Below are positions 7,899 through 16,949 of a stretch of 28,865 bases of DNA, piece after piece (the first letter of the stretch is position 1; each line of letters begins with the position of its first letter). The stretch comes from Hofstenia miamia (taxonomy: Eukaryota > Xenacoelomorpha > Acoela > Hofsteniidae): NCBI GenBank assembly GCA_900660155.1, contig CABFPE010000439.1:75229-104093 (forward strand). The letters run 5' to 3'. Position numbers and translations under genes: made by a program. The notes beneath the pieces were generated by a model that made no database searches, had not been told where the DNA came from, and was given only the letters and a program-made list of their open reading frames with translations.

Positions 7899-9438
7899 CT
7901 AATATACTACTTGGTAAGACACCATCAGCTGTGCAGGAATAAAATAACGCGTAAGGCAATTAGTGCTCCAAGGGAATGTGATTTTGCTGATATGTCGTAG
8001 GTTGTAGTCAATAGATCGCGTGTTGGGAATAAACTGGTTAAGGACGTGACAAGGAGACATTGCTTGCTTAAATAATTTGTTGCAAGCAGCCTGACGTCTT
8101 TCCGCAACTGGTTCACAGCCAAAATGATTAAGGGCATCTGCATATGACAGGCGCAGCATACTCAAAAACAGACCAAGTAATAGCTGAATAAACAGTGAAT
8201 AAATCTCTTTCACAGAGACCACTTCGGGATAACATCCTCAAAAAGAATAGTTGTTTCGATGCCTTACTTACAATGTTTCTAACGTGTTGATCCCAATTGA
8301 GATTGTTCTGTATGGTAATGCCTAAAAGTTTCACCTCGTGGATATGGTTGATACTCACACCATTGATGAAAACAGACGTTTAGCTCTATAGACTTAGACG
8401 TATTTAAAGTAGCAAAGTTTGACTGACACCAATCAACAACTTCAGAAATTAGAACAGACGAATTAAATTTATTCTGACAGTTTTTCTCCACCAATGTTAC
8501 GAACTCCCATGCAGTAGTATTGTCAACAAATTTGGCCTGTTGCTCAAATCCATGAAGAAGACTATCAATAAAGAGAATATATAACAAGTTTCTTATTTAG
8601 ACCCCTGTGGAACACCAGTGATAATATGTTCCCAGTCTGATATGTCCCATCAGGCAATACGACTCTTTGTTGTCTGAAAGGGAGAAAAGAAGTAATCGTC
8701 ACTGGATGAACTCCAATTTCCTTGAGGCGCTGAATAAGCAAAGGGTGACTCACAAAATCGAACGCCTTTTTAAAGTCAAGAAGATAAACACGAAGATATT
8801 CGACCTTTGTACTGTTTTCCAAATGATGTAGCCACTGGTGAATCATGCTGATTAAAGCTGTGGTAGTAGAGTGCTGCTTAACCACTCCAAATTGCTTCTT
8901 GTCAACATTAGCCATAATCTTGTCAATAAGTTCTGATTCCAAAATATTCGCACACTGGTTTATGCTTCTCTAAAAGACAAACATTAGCAAATGTAAAAGG
9001 AGTTGTGCAGCAATCACAAAGAGAAGCATTAATAATCATCGAGATAGGAAAGGCTAGTTCATAGCTATACTCTTTAAGAACCCAGTTAGGTATTATACAT
9101 TCATGATAGTCAGGACCAGATGATTTGCGAGCTGAGACATGCTGCAAGATTCTAAAAACTGATAGCTTGTTGGTGGTTATATGATTGACCACGTTGCCAC
9201 AAAGTGGTACATTTCTCATGTCTGGAAATTGTGAAACTGATTCGGCCAGTGCGAAGTTGGTTTTATTAGCCAACGTTTTGCTATCAAGCGCCGCGAGAGA
9301 ATCAGACAAAGTTAATGTAGAAGGGCAACTGGAACCACAAAGGGCTTTAACTGACTTCCACCAAGAACGCAACGTACGACATTCTAAGTCACCAACTTGA
9401 CGAGATGCAGACAGTAAATGATTGAATTTGTTTCGCAA
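7899..9438 (-). pseudogene. LINE-A ORF2, reverse transcriptase region (frameshifted)
   Basis: Successive minus-strand frames cover one domain. 9438-8923 holds the linker and RT entry with RKSSGPD. 8942-8565 contains FGVVKQHSTT and the palm motif VYLLDFKKAFDFVSH (catalytic Asp about residue 56). At about 8630-8590 a different frame reads TGVPQGSK and then breaks. 8587-8279 has FVDN in place of the catalytic YxDD. 8358-8128 carries KLLGITIQNNLNWDQHV. 8222-7899 has the C-terminal ERR/NLR region, with a stop at 7899. At least four frame changes plus Asp-to-Asn in the catalytic box show it is dead. Its former role was copying LINE RNA into a nicked chromosome. Confidence 0.8.
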
Positions 9439-9537
9439 GCGCGTGAATAGCTGAGATTTTCCTGAATTGAGTGCTTTACATTTTTTCTTGATAAGGTTTT
9501 TAATACGACAATTGATACACGGTTTATCATTAGTAGC

Positions 9538-10480
9538 TTAAGGGGGAAGCAAAGAACGAGTAAATGAATCAATAAGAGCTGAAAATTTTTCCCACGCATC
9601 AAGAAATGACAAGTCAAGAAGCAAATCGGACCAATCAGTACGCACTAGTAGCCTACCAAACCAATAACGGCTAGCCTCAGACACTTGTTGTATATACTTT
9701 ATAGTACTATGGTGCAACTGCCTTGGAGAGATGCTCAGAAGGAAAACAGATAGATGAGGGCACACACCCAAACTGGGCATAGATTTAGCTTCGCCAAAAA
9801 GTGCCTTATGGCTAACAAAAATTTTATTCAAGATCTTTTTGCCGTGAGTATGAAATTTAACAGTTTGAAACAAACCGAATTCATGACAAAGAAACGTTGT
9901 CTTTAAATCATTAAAATCACCGGTCAAGATGACACACATATTAGGATAATTAAGCTCCAAGAAATGTAAACATAAATGCAGATAGTTCATCATCTGGCGG
10001 TTGTCATCACTGTTCCATAAGTGATGATATATGACGCCTACAACATAACCAGACACACCTCAGGGTGTGCACGTGGAGTTAATCAAAACCCATAAAGCTT
10101 GGATATACCCGAAATTACCATCTGATGTGTCAGGGTAAATGCATTGGTATTGAATGCCTTGCTTAATAAAAACTAAAACACTGCCACCACATAAGTTACC
10201 TCCACAATCATGATGAACAATGTTGTAACCTGGCAAGCCTATTGCAGTATCAGGTATAAGGTCTGTGAGATGAGTCTCAACAAGTCTACAGATAATTGGC
10301 CACCCAGTTCAAGTAAAATAGCATATAACTCATCTAATTTCTAACAGAGGGATGGGGCATTACTAAAAAATATTGAAGGCAAAAATGACTTAGTGTGAGA
10401 TTGGTCTATTCAATCAAGTGATTGCTCATTATCGTAAATGTAGAGTTTCAAATTTCATATTTTAATATGTTTCCTAGAAA
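9538..10480 (-). pseudogene. LINE-A ORF2, apurinic-like endonuclease domain
   Basis: Read leftwards, 10380-10290 encodes the usual entry (LPSI..SNAPSL, then KLDELYAILLELG) in shifted frames. About 10240-10060 encodes GYNIVHHDCGGNLCGGSVLVF, and 10056-9538 gives GVIYHH and ILTGDFND (residues 43-50). The later catalytic positions are altered: LDxI is LNKI (residues 76-79) and SDH is CPH (99-101). The enzyme would have nicked DNA for insertion but is inactivated here. Stops and frameshifts separate the pieces, including a TGA near 10062. Confidence 0.75.
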
Positions 10481-10500
10481 TACCATACTGTTATTAGAGC

Positions 10501-10925
10501 TTAGCACTTTTCCAAAAGCTTCTTCTCAATCTTACAATCTGCCTCACTGAAGTCGTCAGGTTTAACAAACACTTTGTAGTCATTAAAAGATTTCAGCTTG
10601 GATGCCAAAGCAAGAATACAATGCTGTCTCCACACAGAGCCAACATCAACAATAATAGATCTTACCCACTTATTGTAAAATTTACCCAGTCTAAACATGT
10701 CATTGACTGCATTGTTCATACCAAGGATGTTAAGAATTCTACCAATTTCCTTTTGATTGTACATCAGACAGTCGGCAGTATTGTTGTCCTTAGATCCCAG
10801 AATACCACTTAAAATAATCTGTTGCTGATCCATGCTTCATTACAGAAAACCATTTGCTTGTCTTCTCATTGTAGGCCTTGATGTTGCTTTCAAGTTTTGC
10901 AATTGTTCTCCTGATAACAGCAACC
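10501..10925 (-). pseudogene. LINE-A ORF1 remnant
   Basis: The 110-codon frame 10833-10501 follows the common ORF1 layout: an entry like QIILSGILG (residues 5-13), FRLGKFYN..VRSIIVDV and KVFVKPDDFSEAD near the C-terminus, as in the RRM-like RNA-binding part of CR1/L2-type ORF1 proteins. Upstream, 10925-10836 in another frame gives a short Lys/Glu coiled-coil-like segment (TIAKLESNIKAYNEK), joined by a one-base shift. Beyond 10925 the similarity stops at the junction with the gypsy element. The protein would have bound LINE RNA. Confidence 0.6.
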
Positions 10926-10929
10926 TAAA

Positions 10930-11269
10930 GAAGCTGGCAGGGGAATGAATCCAGTTCAGATTCATTCTGCTAACAGAATATGAAGGACTGCCTGAGATCA
11001 ATGCAGAACAGCAGGGCAGAGCAATCTTGCACATCTTTGTGTGAGAAGAAATAACTGCTGAAGAGATAATACATCTTGATAAACGCAATAAGGTATTGTC
11101 AGAAATTTTGCACAGACTCACAGATCCTCTTTTTCCAATGGATCCAGTAACTGATAAGTATTTCTAGAAGTAGAACTGGTAGATCAGCAAACTAGGTCTC
11201 CTCTATGCTGAGAGTAGGAATAATTGACTGGCTGCCCCGGAATACTACTGACACAATCTAGTTAGGTGA
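10930..11269 (+). pseudogene. Residual gypsy pol between RNase H and integrase
   Basis: A plus-strand frame gives protein-like sequence (EGLPEINAEQQGRAIL, then EEITAEEIIHLDKRNK) with in-frame stops, leading towards the integrase zinc finger. There is no domain motif of its own. Its assignment rests on lying directly upstream of integrase. Confidence 0.4.
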
Positions 11270-11960
11270 GTCCATGAGCATGGTCACCTGGGCATCATCC
11301 AGATGGAAAAGACATTTAACACAAGATATGTAATGATTGGTATTAGAGCCACGGTAATCAACATAAATGATAAGTGTGAGGCATGCCTCCTGCAGAACGC
11401 CAGTCATTTCCCAGAGCAGAGAGCGGCCCTTGAGAGCCAACCCACTGAAAGGCCGAATGAGATCGTCCATATGGACCTTGAGAAATTGTCACACAACAAC
11501 TGCTATCAGTACATACTGGTCATGGTTGATCATTTCACAAAGTACAGGCACATCATCCTGCTCAATAGCACCACTGCAGAATGAATAGCAGAGAAAGTCA
11601 TGAAATAATGGATTCTCAAGTTTGGGCCTATGGAGAAGCTAGTATCTGACAAAGGTCCCCAATTTGAGAATAATCTAATGACAGCACTTAGCCAAGAAAT
11701 GGAAATAATCCACAAATTCACCACCACCTACCACCCTCAGTCAAACAGCCTGGTGGAACATCTTAATCAGACACTAATTAAATTAGTAAGTGGCCAGAAA
11801 CCAATGGCGATGTGTTGTTGAGGCAGTTGAATATTTCTATAACACCTCTGTGCATATGACCACCAGAGTAAGCTCCTTCTGTGCAATGTTTGGAAGAGAA
11901 GCATTAACACCTTTATCAATGATGTTTCTGAAGTATCATGATGTCAGTGTAGACAAGTAC
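11270..11960 (+). pseudogene. Ty3/gypsy integrase, zinc finger and catalytic core
   Basis: The frame starting at 11270 shows the HHCC finger: VHEHGHLG, KTF..RY and DKCEACL. The core follows with IVHMDLEKL (first catalytic Asp), YQYILVMVDHFTKY, then SDKGPQFEN (second Asp) and TTYHPQSNSLVEHLNQTL (the region of the catalytic Glu). Stops at 11582 (TGA) and 11606 (TAA) and a frame change near 11815 break it. After the change the familiar VEAVEYFYNTSVHMTTR and FGREALTP segment continues. This enzyme inserts element cDNA into chromosomes. Here it is a relic, but the motifs are easily read. Confidence 0.85.
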
Positions 11961-12480
11961 ATAGCGTGATTAATGCGTGAATTGCATTGGATCCACCTGA
12001 CCATATGCCATTATACAGGTCAGTCTCCCCATCCGGCAGAAAAGGAACTTCAATCAAAAGCTTTATGGAGAGCTGCATAAGCATGGTGACAAAGTGTTTG
12101 CGTACTTTCAACATCCTGTCACTGACCAGAACCAATTGTGAAAGTTAGTCACCAACTGGCAGTGACCCTTCACTATCTAAAAGGTTCTAGATCATAACAA
12201 ATGCACCCTTAACAACGGAAAAGTGGTTCACTTTCAGAGGCTCAAAAAAGCCATTAAAGATGTTAAAAATGTGATTTTAGACAATAACACTGCAACTACT
12301 CTAGTTGATAATGGCATTGATGTATATGAGAAATATGATAATTTAACCAAATATCCTAATGAGGATCTTATTGAGTCTGAGTACAATGATACTAATGTTA
12401 CTGATAGTGATTTAAATAATACACAAGTACTGCCTCGACGTCAGGCTAGAGAGATTGCTATTACTGATCCCAGTACTTGA
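11961..12480 (+). pseudogene. Gypsy integrase C-terminal module and pol tail
   Basis: Around 12180-12260 the plus strand gives KCTLNNGKVVHFQRLKKA, the end of the GPY/F-type module that closes gypsy integrases. An open frame from 12223 continues for 85 codons of Asp/Asn-rich tail to a TGA at 12478-12480. Between 11960 and 12180 the frame is broken. This tail is the end of pol, so what follows is separate coding sequence. Confidence 0.6.
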
Positions 12481-12589
12481 GACCTTAACCTTAATAATTT
12501 GTTTAGGGATGATTCCTCACAGCAAGAAATGAGATCCACCATCACCTCCATGGCGCCATCAAGTGTGCAGGAGATTGGACATTAGAGGG

Positions 12590-14388
12590 TTCAGATGCTC
12601 CAACTAGGCATGGGAGAAGCGTGTCTCCACCTGAAGGGGCAAGCAACTGGAAAAGAGCACGTCATGAAAATGCTGACCAGATTCTGATTTTGTCAGGGCG
12701 ATGCGTGACCCTGACAATGAGGAGAGCAGAGAGCATACCCACAACTACATCTCACTACTAATTGGGGAGATGCGTATCTCCACCTGCTCGGGATGAGTTG
12801 CCTATAGACTCTAAAATTTCAAAAATCAGTGCTCCTCTTAGTGACATTACTAATGTAAATAAGACCCCATATAGTGACTTGATAGCCCCCTCAACCTCTT
12901 TTGATTCTACCTCGGCTGCCTCCACTGTTAGTTCACACAAGGTTGAAGAAAAAAGAAAGAAAATGTCAAAGATCAGTGATGAGACCATTCACCCCTATTT
13001 TATAGCTACAAGGCGCGCCACAATTTTGTTAGGGATAACATATCAGTGGATACACAGAATCAGATTAGGTGGAACTACAACCACAAGACACTAACTAGTT
13101 TGATTGATGTAATACCATTTGTCATGGATGTGAAAGAAGACCTCCAGTCAATGCACTTATTCTTTATGACACTTAGATTTATGAAGGTTTTCGGCCAAAA
13201 CTACTGGAGGAGCACCATGCACATATCATTTGACAAAGACTTTACCCTCACAAACCTCTGCCAATTTATCAACAACTGGAGAGGCATCCAGAAGTTCCAT
13301 TGCATTAATATCTACTTTCCCAATTTACTGATCAATTATTTCTTAAGGGTAAATGAGGTTATGAAACCCAACACGATGGAAAACATTGAAATCACATATC
13401 TTCTAGCCAAATTGGAGAGGATACGTCTAGTTATATTGCTTTGCGCAGAATTTGAAGACGAGATTCCTGAACAATTGAGAGCATCCACTCCCAGATGGAG
13501 TACTTTTTTATCATATATCCCGAGACATACAAGGCAGTGTCAATGTATCACACCAATTTGCTGTCTGTTACCAAGTAAATTTATACTGATTTACTCCTTT
13601 GTAAGTGCATCCACACTCATAAGTTTGCTGTGGATTAAAAGCTCATCATAGACACTGCCATTTAAGCTCAAATGATAGAGCTCACTGACAGAGATATGCA
13701 TGTGCTCACAAGAGCCACTGATTTACGCGCCAATTTCACATTCACCCAGAGTGCAGCTGCCCTCAGAGAAATTGACGAAGTTTGGAAGAACCTAAAAGTG
13801 GATCAAAATCCAGAAACAGAGTGGCCCATCTTAGAGATCAGGAGCCCATCATCACAGTACCACTGTTCAGTCAAACAAGTTTTAAACAAAGTACGCCTGT
13901 CCTATGAGACACAGGATCATAAAAACTATAAAGAACAACTCTTCTCAGAACAAAACATGCCAGACATTTTTGCAAGAGGGGCTATATGGGTTCTTGCTAT
14001 ATTTTTAACAAAGACGCCCACCCTTGCTCTGCCAATGGATGTGAACACCAGGATTGTGTTAGCAAAGAAATCACTGCATGAGATCACAGTCTGCTCACTT
14101 GTGTGGAAAGTTAAGAATTGGTTACTTCACTACTGTGCACCACCATCATCGCCTGAAAAATTGAAACAGCCCATGGAGAGATTTGAAAAGTATTATGCCT
14201 GACTGGTGGGTGCGTGTAGTGTAACTGGCAAGATGTTGATTATGACAATAAGTCAGTGCCTGGGAATTTGTCCATCCTGCATAAACATTTTCTCCAACAC
14301 TCTTAAAAAATTCATGTGGGGTGCAACTGCCCACCCAAGTTCCCAATTTTCAGTCTACAAGATGGTTCACTTTGCACACAACATATGA
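12590..14388 (+). pseudogene. Unrecognised coding block downstream of gypsy integrase, first part
   Basis: Three successive frames with protein-like composition. 12590-13094 (one TAA before 12762) is Ser/Pro-rich with repeated GR[SC]VSPP and a KVEEKRKKMSK stretch. 13046-13651 is open for about 200 codons, globular in composition and Trp/Phe-rich. 13672-14388 is open except for TGA 14200-14202. Two frameshifts would join them. I see no reverse transcriptase, RNase H, protease, zinc knuckle, signal peptide or clear membrane anchor. Such a position is usual for an env-like or accessory ORF, but nothing here shows an envelope protein. A fragment of another element or of a captured gene is also possible. 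Confidence 0.5.
12614..12781 (+). repeat. Cluster of three small hairpins with a GCGT loop
   Basis: Three palindromes with related loops lie within 170 bases: GGAGA/TCTCC around AGCGTG (about 12614-12628); TTGTCAGGG/CCCTGACAA around CGATGCGTGA (12690-12717, 9-bp stem); and GGAGAT/ATCTCC around GCGT (12766-12781). The first and third are both followed by ACCTG, and in one frame both encode GR[SC]VSPP. A fourth, CCAGGG/CCCTGG around a GATGC loop, lies at 14900-14921. They may be degenerate internal repeats or RNA structures. Confidence 0.5.
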
Positions 14389-14407
14389 TTGAGCATCTAC
14401 TACCTGA

Positions 14408-16006
14408 TTTAGAAAGTTGCTGAGAGTGAATAGTGTGGAAGAGAAATCAGAGACATTTTTCAACCTCGAGAGGCTTAGTTATCCCAAGTGTGGCTATAAT
14501 CAATTTATTGAGATCGCCAGAAACGTCAAGAAGGATGATAAAGTCATACCCATCACTATATTGGAACAGATAATGAAGACCCTGAGGCAATTTTGCTGAG
14601 AAGAGGAACTACTCAACACCTCCATCATCCAGCTATCGCCAACAATCAGAGACCTCATTGAACATGTTAACATTGAGAAATTTGGAGGCCTGCTATCACC
14701 ACCAAAGCTGAACCCACAGTGGTCTATAACAGAGGAGGAAAGAATACTTACTATCAAGCAACGCCCGGAGGAGTTAGCAGAGGACCTTGCTATACAAGAA
14801 CGTCTGCTCAGAGAATCAAAGGATAAGGATATCTTGGGCATGATGAAATGGTGCCTTACAGAAATGTTTACCAAGGAGGAGCTAGTGCTTCTACTATTGC
14901 CAGGGTGATGCACAGCCCTGGATGTAGAGTGCACCACAGCTCGCATCAAGATTAACAATTCTCAAGTTGACCAGCTATGTCTCCATGGTTTACAAGGAAG
15001 ACTCTGGGACACCATCATGGAACCTCATATCAACTACCCTGTCACTATCAGTACTGCAAGCCTGCAAGAGGAACTTAACTTTACACAACTGGAGAAGGGA
15101 GTGGACAGGAATAATCTTTTATGTATTTCGCCACTGTGCATTGAGATGCCACTTATTCTGCCAAAGTGGAGAGTAAAGAAAGGGAAGAAAAAGATTGCCG
15201 CCCACCTACCTGACAAATTGAATTACGTTAATAAAAGCAGAGACGCCAAGTGGTTGAGTCAAACAGACTAGTATAAAGTTATTCATGACCAGCTCATAGA
15301 CAGTGATAATTGAGAGCATGTTTTTATAGTTGGCAAGTTAACAATTCGCAATATTCTTACCCAAGGACTACCCTTTCATGAACAACTCAGAAAAATTAAT
15401 GAGAAGATTGCACAGCTAAACCCCAGGTTCTGGTTCTTTTTTTAGGCGTCTGGCGATCTTATGTGGATAAACAGCATAGAGACAATAACTCGGTATTATG
15501 ATGTGACCAAGCACATCAAAATCATTACAATGTTGAGGGCCAACGTGTCTGATCCAGAGAAGATGACCCTCCAGCAAGTCCATGATTTCTGCTCCTTTTT
15601 CATTGACTACACCACGCAAATGGATTCCTTATGAGAAGTTTTTGTACACTTCTACCCTGATACAATTATCAATGCCAGACATGTGCATACCTCAGACACA
15701 GACGCACTCATGACTCTCATGATTGCGCTAAAGGGGCTCAGCTAGTACCAATGTTTCTATGATACCTTCACTCAAAGGTTGAACAACTTATGCCGTCACT
15801 GCCCCATGAGTTCCAGGCTTCCAAAACTGCAATTCTTCCAGTTCCAAAATGAAGTGGTCACACAAAGGGAGGTCCTTATGCAGTTAACATGGACTCCACA
15901 ATACGCCAAAGTACAGACCTGGGATGAGCTCCTCAGCGTCGAGTTAGTCAAAGCTACCCAAAAAGTAGTCTTTGGGCCACCTCTCCAGTTATTGCCGCAG
16001 AATTAA
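14408..16006 (+). pseudogene. Unrecognised coding block downstream of gypsy integrase, second part (one frame, seven internal stops)
   Basis: A single frame holds for about 530 codons to a TAA at 16004-16006, just before the polypurine tract. It has no frameshift but seven in-frame stops: TGA at 14597, 14906, 15311 and 15632; TAG at 15269, 15443 and 15743. Between them the sequence reads as a charged, helical protein, for example EEERILTIKQRPEELAEDLA and MMKWCLTEMFTKEELV. There is a basic patch (KWRVKKGKKK) near 15170. The absence of indels indicates decay by point substitution of a once-continuous ORF. No known domain is certain; a capsid-like or accessory protein of the element is one possibility. 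Confidence 0.55.
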
Positions 16007-16010
16007 ATTG

Positions 16011-16021
16011 AGCAAGGGGGG
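16011..16021 (+). promoter_or_regulatory. Polypurine tract of the LTR element
   Basis: AGCAAGGGGGG lies 4 bases after the last ORF stop and 2 bases before the putative LTR start. In LTR elements this tract primes plus-strand DNA synthesis. Confidence 0.6.
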
Positions 16022-16023
16022 CA

Positions 16024-16414
16024 TGCAGAGTCACTCAGGGATATTTGAATTTTACTTTTAAATTTGATCAAATTTTTTTGTAATTTCGTAATTTGTAGTG
16101 ATTGCGTCACTTTGACGCCACTTTGAACATTTCAAGATTAGTTTACGTTGCTATTAATTTGTCCCCTCAATGATGTATTACATGTTGTTTGTTGCTCAAT
16201 TGAATTTGCAAGGGAATGTGATCATATGATTCGAAATTGTAAACAAAGACAGGTAATTATTGAAACTTTGTATAAATAGAGCAACCAATATAGCAATTGA
16301 TTGAAGAAAAAAAAAGAGTTTACCTCACCTCAACATGTTCAACTCTCCTCAATATTTACTTTTCTGCTTAATCATTTCATTTTATTTATAATGATTGCTT
16401 AAGTCACGGCAACA
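16024..16414 (+). mobile_element. Long terminal repeat of the gypsy element (about 391 bp)
   Basis: It starts TGCAGAG after the polypurine tract and ends CGGCAACA, giving TG...CA ends. It contains a TATA box (TATAAATAG, 16271-16279) about 140 bases before its end and has no coding frame. A second LTR copy is not in the window, so the boundaries are inferred from motifs, not from an alignment. Confidence 0.55.
16271..16279 (+). promoter_or_regulatory. TATA box in the LTR
   Basis: TATAAATAG lies in the second half of the LTR, at the usual place for the start of the element transcript. Confidence 0.5.
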
Positions 16415-16417
16415 ATT

Positions 16418-16435
16418 TGGGAGTCCTGCTAACTG
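16418..16435 (+). promoter_or_regulatory. Primer-binding-site-like motif after the LTR
   Basis: TGGGAGTCCTGCTAACTG begins 3 bases after the LTR's CA end. A TGG start is expected for a site complementary to a tRNA 3' CCA end. I could not assign a tRNA. It would mark the start, not the end, of an LTR element. Confidence 0.3.
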
Positions 16436-16929
16436 TGCACCAATTCAACGTGGAGCTTTTGGACAGTTAGAAGCCTAAATTGTGGACTGTATTAAGTTAC
16501 AGATAGACATGGGGAAAATAAGATCCTCGTTTGTTTCCTACATGCACCAATAAATTATACACTGTGATGATATTATAATGCTGGTTAACGTGAATGCACA
16601 GCAATTATGTGCTATTTAATAGTGAGCTGAGAAATAAGAACCACTTCGATACTGTTGTATTTGAATTGAGCTAGACAATAAAGTATGAGACAATTAGGAT
16701 AGCAGGGCACACTCAAATCACAAGCTGCCTTCTCCTCAGGTAGCACTTTGGCTGGAAGCCGTATGAATTGGTCATCCTGGATGTTTACCTAAGCAGTTAC
16801 AAGTAACAGTGGATGAATTACCAATGTTGTTTGTTAGACCTACTATTGTTATTTCGCTAGAATCGTTGCTGCTATATTAAGGCCTCATTTGTAACCTTCT
16901 GCAGAGTCAATTAGTTCTTTGGTAATGCT
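16436..16929. other. No gene seen; possible leader of a second LTR copy, then spacer
   Basis: About 100 bases after the primer-site-like motif resemble an untranslated leader, then AT-rich DNA follows. I see no gag-like frame. Confidence 0.35.
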
Positions 16930-16949
16930 GCTATAGTCCCTAGCCACCG

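Larger units (their letters stand above)
7811..10925 (-). mobile_element. CR1/jockey-group non-LTR retrotransposon (LINE-A), near-complete ORF2 but decayed
   Basis: In minus-strand order: ORF1 remnant (10925-10501), endonuclease (about 10480-9540), reverse transcriptase (about 9440-7899), short 3' UTR with a stem-loop, and a (TC)n tail at 7829-7811. The copy is 5'-truncated inside ORF1 at about 10925, where it abuts plus-strand gypsy sequence. Frameshifts and stops occur throughout, so it is inactive. Order and motifs (GDFN, AFD-type palm, GVPQGSK, FVDN, KLLGITIQNNLNWD) identify a LINE of the CR1/L2/jockey assemblage. The exact clade is an inference. Confidence 0.85.
10926..16414 (+). mobile_element. 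Ty3/gypsy LTR retrotransposon, 5' part missing, with long post-integrase region
   Basis: In plus-strand order: residual pol upstream of integrase, HHCC and core integrase (11270 to about 11960), C-terminal GPY/F-like module (to 12480), about 3.4 kb of unrecognised coding sequence (12590-16006), a polypurine tract (16011-16021) and an LTR (16024-16414). Protease, reverse transcriptase, RNase H and the 5' LTR are absent; the element begins abruptly at LINE-A. It is broken by stops and frameshifts and cannot be active. The integrase identification is firm. That the downstream block belongs to the same element is inferred from strand, continuity and the adjacent polypurine tract. Confidence 0.7.

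Noticed and set aside
9185..9400. Plus-strand frame of 71 codons
   Set aside because: Shadow of LINE-A ORF2 on the other strand.
10840..11121. Minus-strand frame of 93 codons as LINE-A ORF1 start
   Set aside because: It crosses the LINE/gypsy junction, and the readable ORF1 coiled-coil lies in a different frame.
14500..14958. Minus-strand, Ser-rich frame of 152 codons
   Set aside because: Antisense to the plus-strand coding block, which shows a single consistent frame through the same region.
14830..14960. Possible BEN-domain similarity around MFTKEELV
   Set aside because: Only one short motif resembles it, and a stop follows at 14906. Too weak to call.
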